From: Lachnospiraceae bacterium UBA3774
GTDB lineage: Bacteria; Bacillota; Clostridia; Lachnospirales; Lachnospiraceae
Direction of reading: 5' to 3'
Assembly: GCA_002369255.1 (NCBI GenBank)
Contig: DFFO01000015.1
Span: forward strand, 1-56,946
Length of the DNA stretch: 56,946 bases
The number at the start of each line of letters is the position of its first letter. Position 1 is the stretch's first letter. A model generated the notes under the pieces. That model worked only from the letters and a program-made list of their open reading frames with translations, was not told the origin of the DNA and searched no databases. Both the position numbers and the translations under genes were made by a program. Shown here piece after piece: positions 36,220-44,820 of this stretch.

Positions 36220-37761
36220 ATGAAAAAAGTAATAGTAAAGAAAAAAAGATACGTGGATTCGGTCAGCCTGATGTCCGTAGCCGGACGCGTAAGTGAAATG
36301 GAAGGCGTTGACGGCATTGAGGTCGCAATGGCTACAGTGATCAACCAGAGGACTCTGAAGGAGGAGGGGTACACACTCCCCTCCGATATCACGGTAGACG
36401 ACCTTGTCATCGCCGTTACAGCCGGCGATGAAGCGACCTGCGATAAGGCTGTTCAGGCCGCGATGGATCTGATCGACCACAAAAATACCGGCAGTACAAA
36501 GGAATTTACGGATATCAACGATCCCGAATTAAAGGCTGAGACCTATGATCTTTGCCAGATTTCGCTTCCCGGCGAGTATGCGTACGCAGAGGCAAGGAAA
36601 GCCATCGACAAGGGTCTGGATCTGTTTATATTCAGCGACAACGTATCACTTGAGGAAGAAAGAACCCTCAAAGAGTACGGAAAATCAAAAGGACGTCTGG
36701 TCATGGGACCCGACGCCGGCGTAGGACTGATAAACGGAGTTGCGCTTGCAGCAGGCTCCATGACGTCGTTCGGACCCGTCGGAATTGTCGGAGCGTCAGG
36801 CTCGGGAGCGCAGGAAGTCGCCTGCATTATAGAGCACCGCGGCTACGGCGTCAGCCAGATCATAGGAACAGGCGGAAGAGACCTTTATCCTGAGATCGGC
36901 GGTATCACGATGCTTGAAGGTATCGAGCGTCTGGAAAAGGATCCGGAAACGAAGATCATCGTTCTGGTTTCAAAGCTTGCGGATCTCGGCGTAATGGACA
37001 AAGTCCTTTTCAGAGCCGATGAATGCAAAAAGCCCGTTATCGCTATTTTCCTCGGAAGTGATGAAAAGCTGTTTGAGAAGCATAAAGTTACTCCTGCTTT
37101 TTCACTTGAGGAAGCGGCGTTAAAGGCTGTGGAGCTTTTGACCGGCAAACCCGAAAAACCTCAGTTCTCCGACGAAGAGATAGCAAGGCTTGCCCGCGAG
37201 GAAGTTGCAAAGCTTCCGGCCGAAAGAAAATACTTCCGCGGCCTGTACTGCGGCGGCACGTTTACCGAGGAAGGCCTCCTTTACTTCGGAGCGCATAATG
37301 CCGGCATTGAGCTTCATTCAAATCTCAATACCAAATTCAGCAAAAAGCTGCCCGACAGCCACGTAAGCGAGGGACATTCCATCCTTGATATGGGTGCGGA
37401 AGACTTTACGGCTGAGGCGCCTCATCCGGTATTCAGCCCTGAGCTTCGTTTAAAGAGGCTTCGTCAGGAGCTGAGCGACCCCGAGGTAGCTGTCATTCTT
37501 CTGGACTTTATCACCGGCCCCGGCGTTGCCAGAGATCCGATCACTTCTCACGCAAAGGAGATCAAAAAGCTTCGTGACGAAGGCAGTCCGGTAATATTTA
37601 TCGCAAATATCTGCGGCTCTGACAACGATCCTCAGAACATCAGAGAAAAGGTCAAACTGCTAAAAGAAGCGGGAGTCATAGTTACCGGAAGCAGCTATGA
37701 AAGCGCAAAGATAGCGAGCGCGATGATGACCGAGCTGGAAAGAAGGCAGAAAAATGGATAA
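36220..37761 (+). CDS. FdrA-like protein (AllF homologue)
   Basis: A 513-residue homologue of E. coli FdrA (AllF), a succinyl-CoA-synthetase-like fold that, with YlbE and YlbF, forms oxamate carbamoyltransferase. The N-terminal region MKKVIVKKKRYVDSVSLMSV is the FdrA signature; a CoA-ligase-type nucleotide-fold domain lies around residues 180-310 (FGPVGIVGASGSGAQEV, GTGGRDL). The GHAGA phosphohistidine motif of true succinyl-CoA synthetase alpha chains is absent, so CoA ligation is not expected. The stop overlaps the DUF1116 gene by eight bases, consistent with a complex. Neighbours are sugar-acid enzymes and not allantoin genes, so carbamoyl transfer is an unlikely role here. Confidence 0.9.
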   Translation: MKKVIVKKKRYVDSVSLMSVAGRVSEMEGVDGIEVAMATVINQRTLKEEGYTLPSDITVDDLVIAVTAGDEATCDKAVQAAMDLIDHKNTGSTKEFTDINDPELKAETYDLCQISLPGEYAYAEARKAIDKGLDLFIFSDNVSLEEERTLKEYGKSKGRLVMGPDAGVGLINGVALAAGSMTSFGPVGIVGASGSGAQEVACIIEHRGYGVSQIIGTGGRDLYPEIGGITMLEGIERLEKDPETKIIVLVSKLADLGVMDKVLFRADECKKPVIAIFLGSDEKLFEKHKVTPAFSLEEAALKAVELLTGKPEKPQFSDEEIARLAREEVAKLPAERKYFRGLYCGGTFTEEGLLYFGAHNAGIELHSNLNTKFSKKLPDSHVSEGHSILDMGAEDFTAEAPHPVFSPELRLKRLRQELSDPEVAVILLDFITGPGVARDPITSHAKEIKKLRDEGSPVIFIANICGSDNDPQNIREKVKLLKEAGVIVTGSSYESAKIASAMMTELERRQKNG

Positions 37762-39166
37762 AAAATTAAGAGTAATAAATATTGGAATTTCATCGTTTTA
37801 TGACGCGCTGACGGAACAGAAAGTTGATGCGGCTCAGATCGACTGGAAGCCTCCGGTAAAAGTAAACGCAGAGCTCGGATCCAAGATCGACAAGATCCTC
37901 GACAGTGAGTTCGGCAAAAAGGTGGAAGCGGCCAATCAGGACGCCATCGATATGATCATCAACGCCGATCCCGCATGGATAGGCGTAGCGCCCGCCGGAG
38001 ATATCATCGAAGGCCTTGACGATTATACCGTTACTCATTCCGGCCCGCCCATTTCATTTGATGAAATGGTTATGCTTCACAAAAGAGGCATGGTTTCCGC
38101 CTGCCTGTTTGAAGGATGGGCAAAGACCGAGGAGGAGGCTCTCGAGCTTATAAAATCCGGAAAGATCAAAATGATCTCCGCGCTTGATACGAACACGGTC
38201 GGCGCAGGCACCGGTATTATTACAAAGTCGGTCGCCATGATAATAATAAAAGACCGCAACAACGGCAAGGTCACGGCGACCTTCCCTGCCGAAGGAATCA
38301 AATTCCAGGGCGGCTTTTGCGGCTGGGGTCTTTACTCAAAGGAGATCGCGGAAAACCTTTATCATATGAGAGATTACCTGCTTCCTCCGATGGACGCGGT
38401 AGCAAAGAAAAAAGGCGGCGTTCCCATAAAACCGATACTTGCGGAAAGCATGCAGATGGGTGATGAAAACCATACCCGTCAAACGGCGGCGGATCTTCTT
38501 TTTGAACATCAGGTTTTGCTTGATATGGCCAAGATAGAAGACATGCCCAGGGATCAGGTTCTTGCATCCATGAATTATATCGTGGAAACGCCCAGATTCT
38601 TCCATTGCTTCGGACAGGGCGCAAGCCGCGCCGCAAACCTCGGAAACGTCGGAAGAGAGTATTCGACCATGGTTACCGCAGTATGCGGAAACGGTGTGCG
38701 TTTCGGAATAAAGATCGCCGCTATGGGTGATCAGTGGTTCGAGGCCGAGGCCCCTTATATGAAGGGCCAGTACACTTCGTCAAAATTTACGATAGACGAC
38801 CAGCTTCCCTGGATAGGAGACAGCTGCGTAGTAGAGTGCGCCGGACTTGGCGGTCTTGCCGCCGCGGCTTCTCCCATCTGCTGCAACCTCCGCGGAATGA
38901 CGCTTCGTGATTCGATAGCGCAGACCAGAGAGATGGAAAAAATCTGTATCGGGAAGAACTACAACTACCCCATTCCCAACCTTGACTTTGACTTCCTTCC
39001 CGTCGGCATCGATATGATGAAGGTCATAAAGACCGGTATCTGCCCCTGCATTCACGGAGGAATGTTCAACAAAGAGGGCGGCCTGATCGGAGCCGGAATG
39101 GCGCGTGTACCGATGGAATGCTTTGAAAAGGCATTTGCGGCATATTGCGAAAAGTACGGTCTGTAA
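37754..39166 (+). CDS. DUF1116 protein (YlbE/AllG homologue)
   Basis: A 470-residue member of DUF1116, the second subunit of the FdrA/YlbE/YlbF enzyme. Recognisable blocks include NADPAWIGVAPAGDII, HKRGMVSACLFEGWA, AGTGIITKSVAMIII, MGDENHTRQTAA, PDRFFHCF-like (TPRFFHCFGQGASRAANLGNV region) and GAGMARVP. It has no signal peptide or membrane helix. The ATG lies inside the end of the FdrA-like gene, so expression is coupled. It probably provides the acceptor/donor site of the transferase; details of the family's mechanism are not readable from sequence. Confidence 0.9.
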   Translation: MDKKLRVINIGISSFYDALTEQKVDAAQIDWKPPVKVNAELGSKIDKILDSEFGKKVEAANQDAIDMIINADPAWIGVAPAGDIIEGLDDYTVTHSGPPISFDEMVMLHKRGMVSACLFEGWAKTEEEALELIKSGKIKMISALDTNTVGAGTGIITKSVAMIIIKDRNNGKVTATFPAEGIKFQGGFCGWGLYSKEIAENLYHMRDYLLPPMDAVAKKKGGVPIKPILAESMQMGDENHTRQTAADLLFEHQVLLDMAKIEDMPRDQVLASMNYIVETPRFFHCFGQGASRAANLGNVGREYSTMVTAVCGNGVRFGIKIAAMGDQWFEAEAPYMKGQYTSSKFTIDDQLPWIGDSCVVECAGLGGLAAAASPICCNLRGMTLRDSIAQTREMEKICIGKNYNYPIPNLDFDFLPVGIDMMKVIKTGICPCIHGGMFNKEGGLIGAGMARVPMECFEKAFAAYCEKYGL

Positions 39167-39176
39167 GGAGGAAAAA

Positions 39177-39824
39177 ATGAGCAAATCTATAATTGATGAA
39201 ATACTGGAAGAAAAAGTCATAGCCATCGTGCGCGGCGCAGAGGCAAGCAAGTGTATCGACATAGTGGAAGCGCTTTACAAGGGCGGCATCCGTTTCGTCG
39301 AGATCACATACAACCAGTCAAAACCCGAAACGTGGGAAGAGACCGCCGCTACGATCGGAAAACTGCATGACGCGTTTGAAGGAAGAGTACATATCGGCGC
39401 CGGCACGGTCACAAGCGTAAAGCTCGTGGAAATGACTGCGAAAAATCACGGCGAATATATCATTTCTCCGGACACAAACGTTGAAGTGATAAAGAAAACG
39501 AAGGAACTGGGCATGGTTTCCATGCCCGGCGCCCTGACTCCCACCGAGATGCTTACCGCGCATAATGCGGGAGCGGACTTCGTAAAAATATTCCCTATCG
39601 GAAATCTCGGCCCCGCATATGTAAAGGCGGTTACCGCACCGCTCAATCATATCCGCTTTATGGCGGTCGGCGGCGTAAATGAGAAAAACGTTGCCGAATT
39701 TATGGCGGCCGGCTGCGTAGGCGCGGGAATCGGCGGAAATCTTGCCAAAAAGGCCTGGATCGACGCGGGAGAATATGACAAACTTACGGCTGCGGCACAG
39801 GAAATTCTGGCCGCGATCAGATAA
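39177..39824 (+). CDS. eda: 2-dehydro-3-deoxy-phosphogluconate (KDPG/KHG) aldolase
   Basis: A class I aldolase that cleaves KDPG, or 4-hydroxy-2-oxoglutarate, to pyruvate plus an aldehyde. The 215-residue product shows Arg19 in AIVRG, Glu42 in VEITYN, GAGTVTS (phosphate/pyruvate site) and the Schiff-base Lys137 in FVKIFP, all expected. ATG 39177 follows AAGGAGG with ideal spacing; longer in-frame starts lie inside the DUF1116 gene. KDG kinase starts ten bases later, so together they make the lower Entner-Doudoroff branch. The physiological substrate could be the hexose or a pentose analogue. Confidence 0.93.
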   Translation: MSKSIIDEILEEKVIAIVRGAEASKCIDIVEALYKGGIRFVEITYNQSKPETWEETAATIGKLHDAFEGRVHIGAGTVTSVKLVEMTAKNHGEYIISPDTNVEVIKKTKELGMVSMPGALTPTEMLTAHNAGADFVKIFPIGNLGPAYVKAVTAPLNHIRFMAVGGVNEKNVAEFMAAGCVGAGIGGNLAKKAWIDAGEYDKLTAAAQEILAAIR

Positions 39825-39834
39825 AGGAGCAGAT

Positions 39835-40863
39835 ATGAAAAGAGTTATTACTTTTGGTGAAATAATGATGCGTCTGGATCCGGTAGGTTATCGCCGCTTT
39901 GTTCAGGCAGATTCATTTGAGGTATCTTACGCGGGAGGCGAAGCAAACGTAGCCGTTTCGCTGGCAAATTACGGGCTTGACGCGGCGTTTGTTACAAAGG
40001 TTCCCGCACAGGAAATAGGACAGTCGTGTGTGAACTCTCTTCGCAGATACGGCGTGGATACGAGCCTGATCTTAAGAGGCGGCCCGCGTCTTGGTATTTA
40101 TTTCTGCGAAAAAGGCGCCTCTCAGAGAGCTTCAAAGGTCATTTACGACAGAGCCGGTTCATCCGTAGCTCTTAGCAAGGCCGATGAATATGATTGGGAC
40201 AAGATTTTTGAAGGCGTGGACTGGTTCCATTGGACAGGCATTACGCCGGCGCTTGGCGGAGATCTTCCCGAGATCTGTCTTCAGGCGTGCAAAAAGGCGC
40301 ATGAAAAAGGCATTACCGTTTCATGCGATCTCAACTACCGCAAAAAGCTGTGGACTACCGATGAGGCCAGAGAGTGCATGAGCAAGCTCGTTCCTTACGT
40401 TGACGTCTGCATTGCAAACGAGGAAGATGCAAAAGACGTTTTCGGAATCGAGGCGGAAGGAACCGATATCGAGGCCGGAAAGCTCAACAAAGAAGGCTAT
40501 ATCAGCGTAGCGAGAAAGATCTCGGAAGCTTTTGGCTGCAAGAAAGTAGCCATAACGCTGCGCGGCTCGCTATCGGCTTCTGTAAATGACTGGGCCGGCA
40601 TGCTGTATGATCATGCAAGTGACAAGGCGGTATTTTCAAAGAACTACCGCATTCAGCTTGTTGACCGCGTAGGCGGCGGCGATTCCTTCGGAGGCGGTCT
40701 TATATACAGCCTTATCAGCGGATATGACGATCAAAAAGCCATTGAATTTGCAGTTGCGGCTTCATGTCTGAAACAGTGTATTGAAAAAGACTTCAACCAG
40801 GTCACCGTAGCAGAGGTGGAAGGCCTCGCAGGCGGATCGGGATCGGGAAGAGTCCAGAGATAA
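39835..40863 (+). CDS. kdgK: 2-keto-3-deoxygluconate kinase, PfkB family
   Basis: A ribokinase-family sugar kinase phosphorylating 2-keto-3-deoxy aldonates before aldolase cleavage. The 342-residue product begins with KRVITFGEIMMRLDP, followed by the PfkB signature GGEANVAVSLANYG (sugar binding) and the C-terminal catalytic block DRVGGGDSFGGG with the base Asp. ATG 39835 is preceded by AAAGGAG. It is the closest neighbour of the aldolase. The longest untranslated gap of the operon follows it and holds a hairpin. Confidence 0.92.
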   Translation: MKRVITFGEIMMRLDPVGYRRFVQADSFEVSYAGGEANVAVSLANYGLDAAFVTKVPAQEIGQSCVNSLRRYGVDTSLILRGGPRLGIYFCEKGASQRASKVIYDRAGSSVALSKADEYDWDKIFEGVDWFHWTGITPALGGDLPEICLQACKKAHEKGITVSCDLNYRKKLWTTDEARECMSKLVPYVDVCIANEEDAKDVFGIEAEGTDIEAGKLNKEGYISVARKISEAFGCKKVAITLRGSLSASVNDWAGMLYDHASDKAVFSKNYRIQLVDRVGGGDSFGGGLIYSLISGYDDQKAIEFAVAASCLKQCIEKDFNQVTVAEVEGLAGGSGSGRVQR

Positions 40864-40876
40864 AAACGTTTAAACT

Positions 40877-40907
40877 CTCTCCGGCGGTGAAGCTATCTGC
40901 CGGAGAG
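40877..40907 (+). other. Intercistronic hairpin before the acetate-kinase-like gene
   Basis: CTCTCCGGC (40877-40885) and GCCGGAGAG (40899-40907) form a perfect 9-bp stem with a 13-base loop, extendable by an AAAC/GTTT outer pairing across a small bulge. There is no T run, so it is not a standard terminator; it may set relative expression by stabilising or blocking RNA. The 96-base gap otherwise holds only AAGGAG (40942-40947) and a tiny ATG-CGA-TAA frame directly before the next ATG. Confidence 0.55.
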
Positions 40908-40959
40908 GGTTTGACCCGTTAGGGCAGCGCTTTAAAAACAAAAAGGAGTTATGCGATAA

Positions 40960-42153
40960 ATGTATATCCTTATCAGCAACGTAGGATCAACATCATTAAA
41001 ATTCAAGTTATACCGTATGCCTGAGGAAGAAGTGCTTTGCGAAGCAAAGATCGAAAAAATCGGCTCCACCGACGGCATATATCACTACAAAAATGACATC
41101 AACGGTCGTACTCATGGAGAGGAGAGCACTCCGCTAAAGACGTACGCCGCCGGAATAAATATGTTTCTTTCCGATCTCTGTGACAAAGAACTCGGAGCGA
41201 TCGACTCCGTGAACAAGGTACAGGCGATCGGTTTCAAGACCGTCATATCAAAGGGCTTCAACGGGACAGTGGAGCTTGACGATCGTGTCATGCAGGGAAT
41301 GAAGGACTATCTCTTTATTGCCCCGGTACACAACGCCGCATATATTTCCGCGATAGAACAGTTCCGCGGTATCTTGCCTGAAACACCCATGGTGGGCGTA
41401 TTCGAGACTTCGTTCCACAGGACGATACCGCTTGAAAACCGTCTTTATCCACTGCCCTATGAGTGGTTTGAAAAATACGGTCTTGCCAAAAACGGATATC
41501 ACGGCGCGTCCTTCACCTATGTTTCAGGCGAGGCAAGACGCGACGGAGACTACAAAAAAATCATCGGCTGTCATCTCGGAGGGAGCAGCTCCATCTGCGC
41601 AATCAAAGACGGAAAAAGCTTTGACAGCAGCTTTGGATTTTCTTTGCAGACGGGACTTCCTCACGCAAACCGCAGCGGGGATGCAGACCCTTATGTAGTG
41701 CCTTTCCTTGAAGATCAGGGCATGAGCTTTGAGGAGATCAGGGAAGGACTTGACAAAAAAGGCGGTCTGCTCGGCATTTCCGGAGTCAGCAACGATCTTC
41801 GCGAGATAGAAGAAGCGGCAAATGCCGGAAATGAGAGAGCGCAGCTTGCGATAGATGTATTTGTGACGGATATCGTAAGATATATCGGCGCATTTTATGC
41901 GGAAATGGGAGGCATGGACAAGCTCGTATTTACCGGGGGGATCGGCGAAAATTCATCGCTGATACGCCGCCTTGTATGCGAGCGGATCGGTCATCTCGGC
42001 ATAGAGCTTGACGCGCAGAAAAATGAGAAAACACGCGGAAACGGTATCATTTCCGCAGAGGCTTCAAAAGTCAAAGTGCAGGTCATCGCCGCGAACGAAG
42101 AGCTCGGTATCGCAAGAGAAACCTTCAGATGCCTTAAAGAAAAGGAAAAATGA
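40960..42153 (+). CDS. Divergent acetate-kinase-family acyl-phosphate kinase
   Basis: A 397-residue ASKHA-fold kinase clearly related to acetate/propionate kinases: Asn7 with GSTSLKF phosphate loop, VFETSFHRTIP, His181 in YHGAS, CHLGG, Arg238 in NRSGDADP, FTGGIGENS and NEELGIA. The substrate-side residues differ: GHRVVHGG of acetate kinase is GFKTVISKG here (the catalytic Arg91 position is Lys93), Asp148 is Glu149, and the PLEGLMMGTRSGD stretch reads SLQTGLPHANRSGD. It should therefore handle an acyl phosphate other than acetyl phosphate. It takes the place of carbamate kinase beside the FdrA/YlbE/YlbF set, and its stop overlaps the DUF2877 start (ATGA). Confidence 0.88.
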   Translation: MYILISNVGSTSLKFKLYRMPEEEVLCEAKIEKIGSTDGIYHYKNDINGRTHGEESTPLKTYAAGINMFLSDLCDKELGAIDSVNKVQAIGFKTVISKGFNGTVELDDRVMQGMKDYLFIAPVHNAAYISAIEQFRGILPETPMVGVFETSFHRTIPLENRLYPLPYEWFEKYGLAKNGYHGASFTYVSGEARRDGDYKKIIGCHLGGSSSICAIKDGKSFDSSFGFSLQTGLPHANRSGDADPYVVPFLEDQGMSFEEIREGLDKKGGLLGISGVSNDLREIEEAANAGNERAQLAIDVFVTDIVRYIGAFYAEMGGMDKLVFTGGIGENSSLIRRLVCERIGHLGIELDAQKNEKTRGNGIISAEASKVKVQVIAANEELGIARETFRCLKEKEK

Positions 42154-42986
42154 CAACAAAAGCACAGGGCGTTTTAAGTTTTGAACTGTCAGAGTCAGGG
42201 CTTCCCTCAGGCAATTACAGGATCGCCGGAAGCTTTTCTAAGGGCGCATATCTGGAAAAGCCCGGCGGAGGGCTGATAATGCTGCATGACGACCACTGGG
42301 GAAATATTCCGTTTGGAATAGCGGTGTCGGACTGCGAAAACGTTCTTAAAAGTGCCGATATAAAAGAAAGCAGCAAAGCAAGCGTATCGGATGGAAAGTT
42401 GCTTGTTTCGGGCCGAGCGTCCGAAGTGGAGATCAGTCTTGCCAGCCGGGAAAAGGCTTTGGGGAAAAGTCAAAAATCCTGCGGCGAAGAAGAGTTTATA
42501 AAAGTTGCCGAAGAAAAGCTTCATTTCTCGCACAACGGAGTTTTAAAAAATCTCGTAAGCGATGATTGTCCGGAGACGGCTTATTGCATTACGGCAAAAA
42601 AACTCATAAACGGCAGGGATATACAGGACGCGCTGGCGGATATTCTGGGGCTTGGGCCGGGGCTTACTCCTTCGGGAGACGACCTTGCCTGCGGCTATAT
42701 CTATTATACGCTACGGTGCGGGAAACCGGACGAAAAAACAAAGCTTTGCATAAAACGGATTTTGGAGATAATGAGAAAACTCACTACAGCCGTGAGCTGT
42801 GAGTTCCTTTCGGCAGCCGCAAGCGGCGCTAAAGTCACGCTGTTTGATAGCGTATGCTTTGCAAAGGACAAAGAAGCTTTGGAAAAAGCTATAGACAGGC
42901 TCCTTATGATGGGGAGCAATTCCGGCGCGGATGTTTTGTGCGGAATGCTGCTTGCAGCAAAACAAATATTGCGAGAAAGACTATGA
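42150..42986 (+). CDS. DUF2877 protein (YlbF/AllH homologue)
   Basis: A 278-residue member of DUF2877, the third subunit of the FdrA/YlbE/YlbF transferase. The family signature GLGPGLTPSGDD lies at residues 167-178, followed by a helical C-terminus (TTAVSCEFLSAAASGA, MMGSNSGADVLCGML). The ATG overlaps the kinase stop, and its own TGA overlaps the next ATG (ATGA), so all three are translationally coupled. It is separated from the FdrA-like and DUF1116 genes by the aldolase and two kinases but lies in the same run. Confidence 0.88.
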   Translation: MTTKAQGVLSFELSESGLPSGNYRIAGSFSKGAYLEKPGGGLIMLHDDHWGNIPFGIAVSDCENVLKSADIKESSKASVSDGKLLVSGRASEVEISLASREKALGKSQKSCGEEEFIKVAEEKLHFSHNGVLKNLVSDDCPETAYCITAKKLINGRDIQDALADILGLGPGLTPSGDDLACGYIYYTLRCGKPDEKTKLCIKRILEIMRKLTTAVSCEFLSAAASGAKVTLFDSVCFAKDKEALEKAIDRLLMMGSNSGADVLCGMLLAAKQILRERL

Positions 42987-44767
42987 AAAGACTGAAGCGC
43001 TTTTTATCAATAGTTTTGTGCTGCGCCATATTCACGGCGCTCAGCGCTTGCGCGGGATCGGGGGATGCCGCCTTGGAGAGCGCGTCTGCATCAGCGGACA
43101 ATCAAAAGCCCACCGTTAATTACAACTCGCTTGAAGCCTCGGCTGAAAGCGTCGAAGAAGAATTCACCAACAGGTCGTTTATTGACGATATAAAACCGTA
43201 TAACGGAAGTATGCTGCGGATCGCTTTTGCGGGAGACAGCATTACGTACGGAACGGGATGTGCCGACCACGATTCGGAGAGCTATCCTGCCCAGTTTTCA
43301 AAGCTTATGAAAAATACCGTCAACGTGGGTAATTTCGGCAAAGGCTCGGCCTATACCCTGCCTCCGGAAAATCCCTACAATGTCAAAGGCACAAAACCGA
43401 ACCTGTGGTATCCAAATACCGCTCAGTATGAAAAAAGCATCAAATTTAACCCTGATATCGTAGTTATCATGCTTGGGATAAACGATTTCAGAAGCCTGAC
43501 CTGCGAGCAGGCAAAGGCCGATTACAAGGCGGCTCTGCTTGACATAGCCGCTTCATACAAAGAACTTGAATCGGTTAAAAAGATCTATATTGCCACCTGT
43601 ATCGTCGGAAACGTGAATTCATCAATACACGAGATGACTACGGGCGTGCTGCAGGAGCTTCAAAAGGAAGCCGCAGGGGAAGGCGGTTATGAAGTTATTG
43701 ATATTTATGAGATGACAAAAAAGTTTTTGAGCGTCTCTCTGGCATATACAAAAGACAGGCTGCATCCGGACAGAGTAGGCTACGGCGAGATCGCAAGGGC
43801 TTTTTATGCGTTCTTCAAAGAGCAGCCCTTTAAGCCCGGCAGCATGGGACAGTCAAGCTCCGGCGTAGTATATTTGAGAAACAATGCGGCGTCAGTCAGC
43901 AATGCAGATACTCCCGAAAAGGCGATCGACTCGCTGTCAAAGGCTGTCGGATTGCTTTCGGAAACAGGGGGAACTGTCGTCCTTGCGGGCGACTATGATC
44001 TTTCCTACGAGACTGTGTTGCCGTTTACCGAAAAACCGATCAGGATCACTTCGGTCTATGACGGAAAAGATTACGGCGGCAGGCTCGGACTTGCCCGCGA
44101 TCTGTATCTTGAAGGCGAGTACATCTTCGAGGATATAAGGCTGAAAGCCTCAAAAGAAAACGCAATGATTGTCTGCGGTTATCATGACCTGACGATAGCC
44201 GGAAACGTTTCCTGTGAGCTTGACGAAAAGATCGTTTCCTACCCCGGAATAACGGCAGGATTCGATCAGAAGATAGGCGGATGCAATGAGCAGGCTTTAA
44301 GTCTTCATGACAAATGCAATATTACTATAGAATCGGGAATGTGGGGATTTGTTCGCTGCGGAAACACCAGAAGCGCATTTAATCTTCCCGTTGGTACCAT
44401 AGATAAAGGCGCCGTGCTTAACGTAAATATCAGCGGAGGAAGCTTTGAAAATACAGCCGGCGGAAATCTGACCGCGGCGACCGGTATGAACGGGGTCAGT
44501 GGACAAAGCGTGCTAAGTATCAGCGGCGGTACGTTTAAGGGTCCGGTCTTTGCGCTCTCACGCGTGGGGTCGTATCCGGAAGAGGAAACCGCATATCTTA
44601 TGAACGGAAAAACGGAATTGAATATCAGCGGAGGCGTCTTTGAAAAAGGGATCCGCGGGATACAGGATAATAGTATGCAGGTATCCGGCGAAGTGGTTTT
44701 GAATATTGCAAAGGACCTTGCGTCCGTTGCGGAAAAACCCGGTTTTACCTCGGTAACTGAGAGGTAA
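42983..44767 (+). CDS. SGNH-hydrolase / beta-helix lipoprotein
   Basis: A 594-residue surface lipoprotein (lipobox LSAC, Cys23). Start 42983 overlaps the previous stop; an upstream in-frame start lies within DUF2877. Residues about 75-280 form an SGNH/GDSL hydrolase: Ser86 in AGDSITYG, NFGKGS, MLGINDFRS and Asp258/His261 in DRLHPD. Such enzymes often remove acetyl or other ester groups from polysaccharides. Residues about 290-594 form a beta-helix that begins VVYLRNNAASVSN and contains ISGGTFKG-like rungs. The next gene repeats the same SGNH-beta-helix pair at its C-terminus. Confidence 0.85.
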   Translation: MKRLKRFLSIVLCCAIFTALSACAGSGDAALESASASADNQKPTVNYNSLEASAESVEEEFTNRSFIDDIKPYNGSMLRIAFAGDSITYGTGCADHDSESYPAQFSKLMKNTVNVGNFGKGSAYTLPPENPYNVKGTKPNLWYPNTAQYEKSIKFNPDIVVIMLGINDFRSLTCEQAKADYKAALLDIAASYKELESVKKIYIATCIVGNVNSSIHEMTTGVLQELQKEAAGEGGYEVIDIYEMTKKFLSVSLAYTKDRLHPDRVGYGEIARAFYAFFKEQPFKPGSMGQSSSGVVYLRNNAASVSNADTPEKAIDSLSKAVGLLSETGGTVVLAGDYDLSYETVLPFTEKPIRITSVYDGKDYGGRLGLARDLYLEGEYIFEDIRLKASKENAMIVCGYHDLTIAGNVSCELDEKIVSYPGITAGFDQKIGGCNEQALSLHDKCNITIESGMWGFVRCGNTRSAFNLPVGTIDKGAVLNVNISGGSFENTAGGNLTAATGMNGVSGQSVLSISGGTFKGPVFALSRVGSYPEEETAYLMNGKTELNISGGVFEKGIRGIQDNSMQVSGEVVLNIAKDLASVAEKPGFTSVTER

Positions 44768-44820
44768 GCTTTGCAGGGATATTGCGGTGCAGGTATTTAT
44801 TTTTGTCAAGGAGGACGATT

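Noticed and set aside
36220..37761. Succinyl-CoA synthetase alpha subunit
   Set aside because: The fold is related, but the GHAGA phosphohistidine motif is absent and the N-terminus and neighbours match FdrA.
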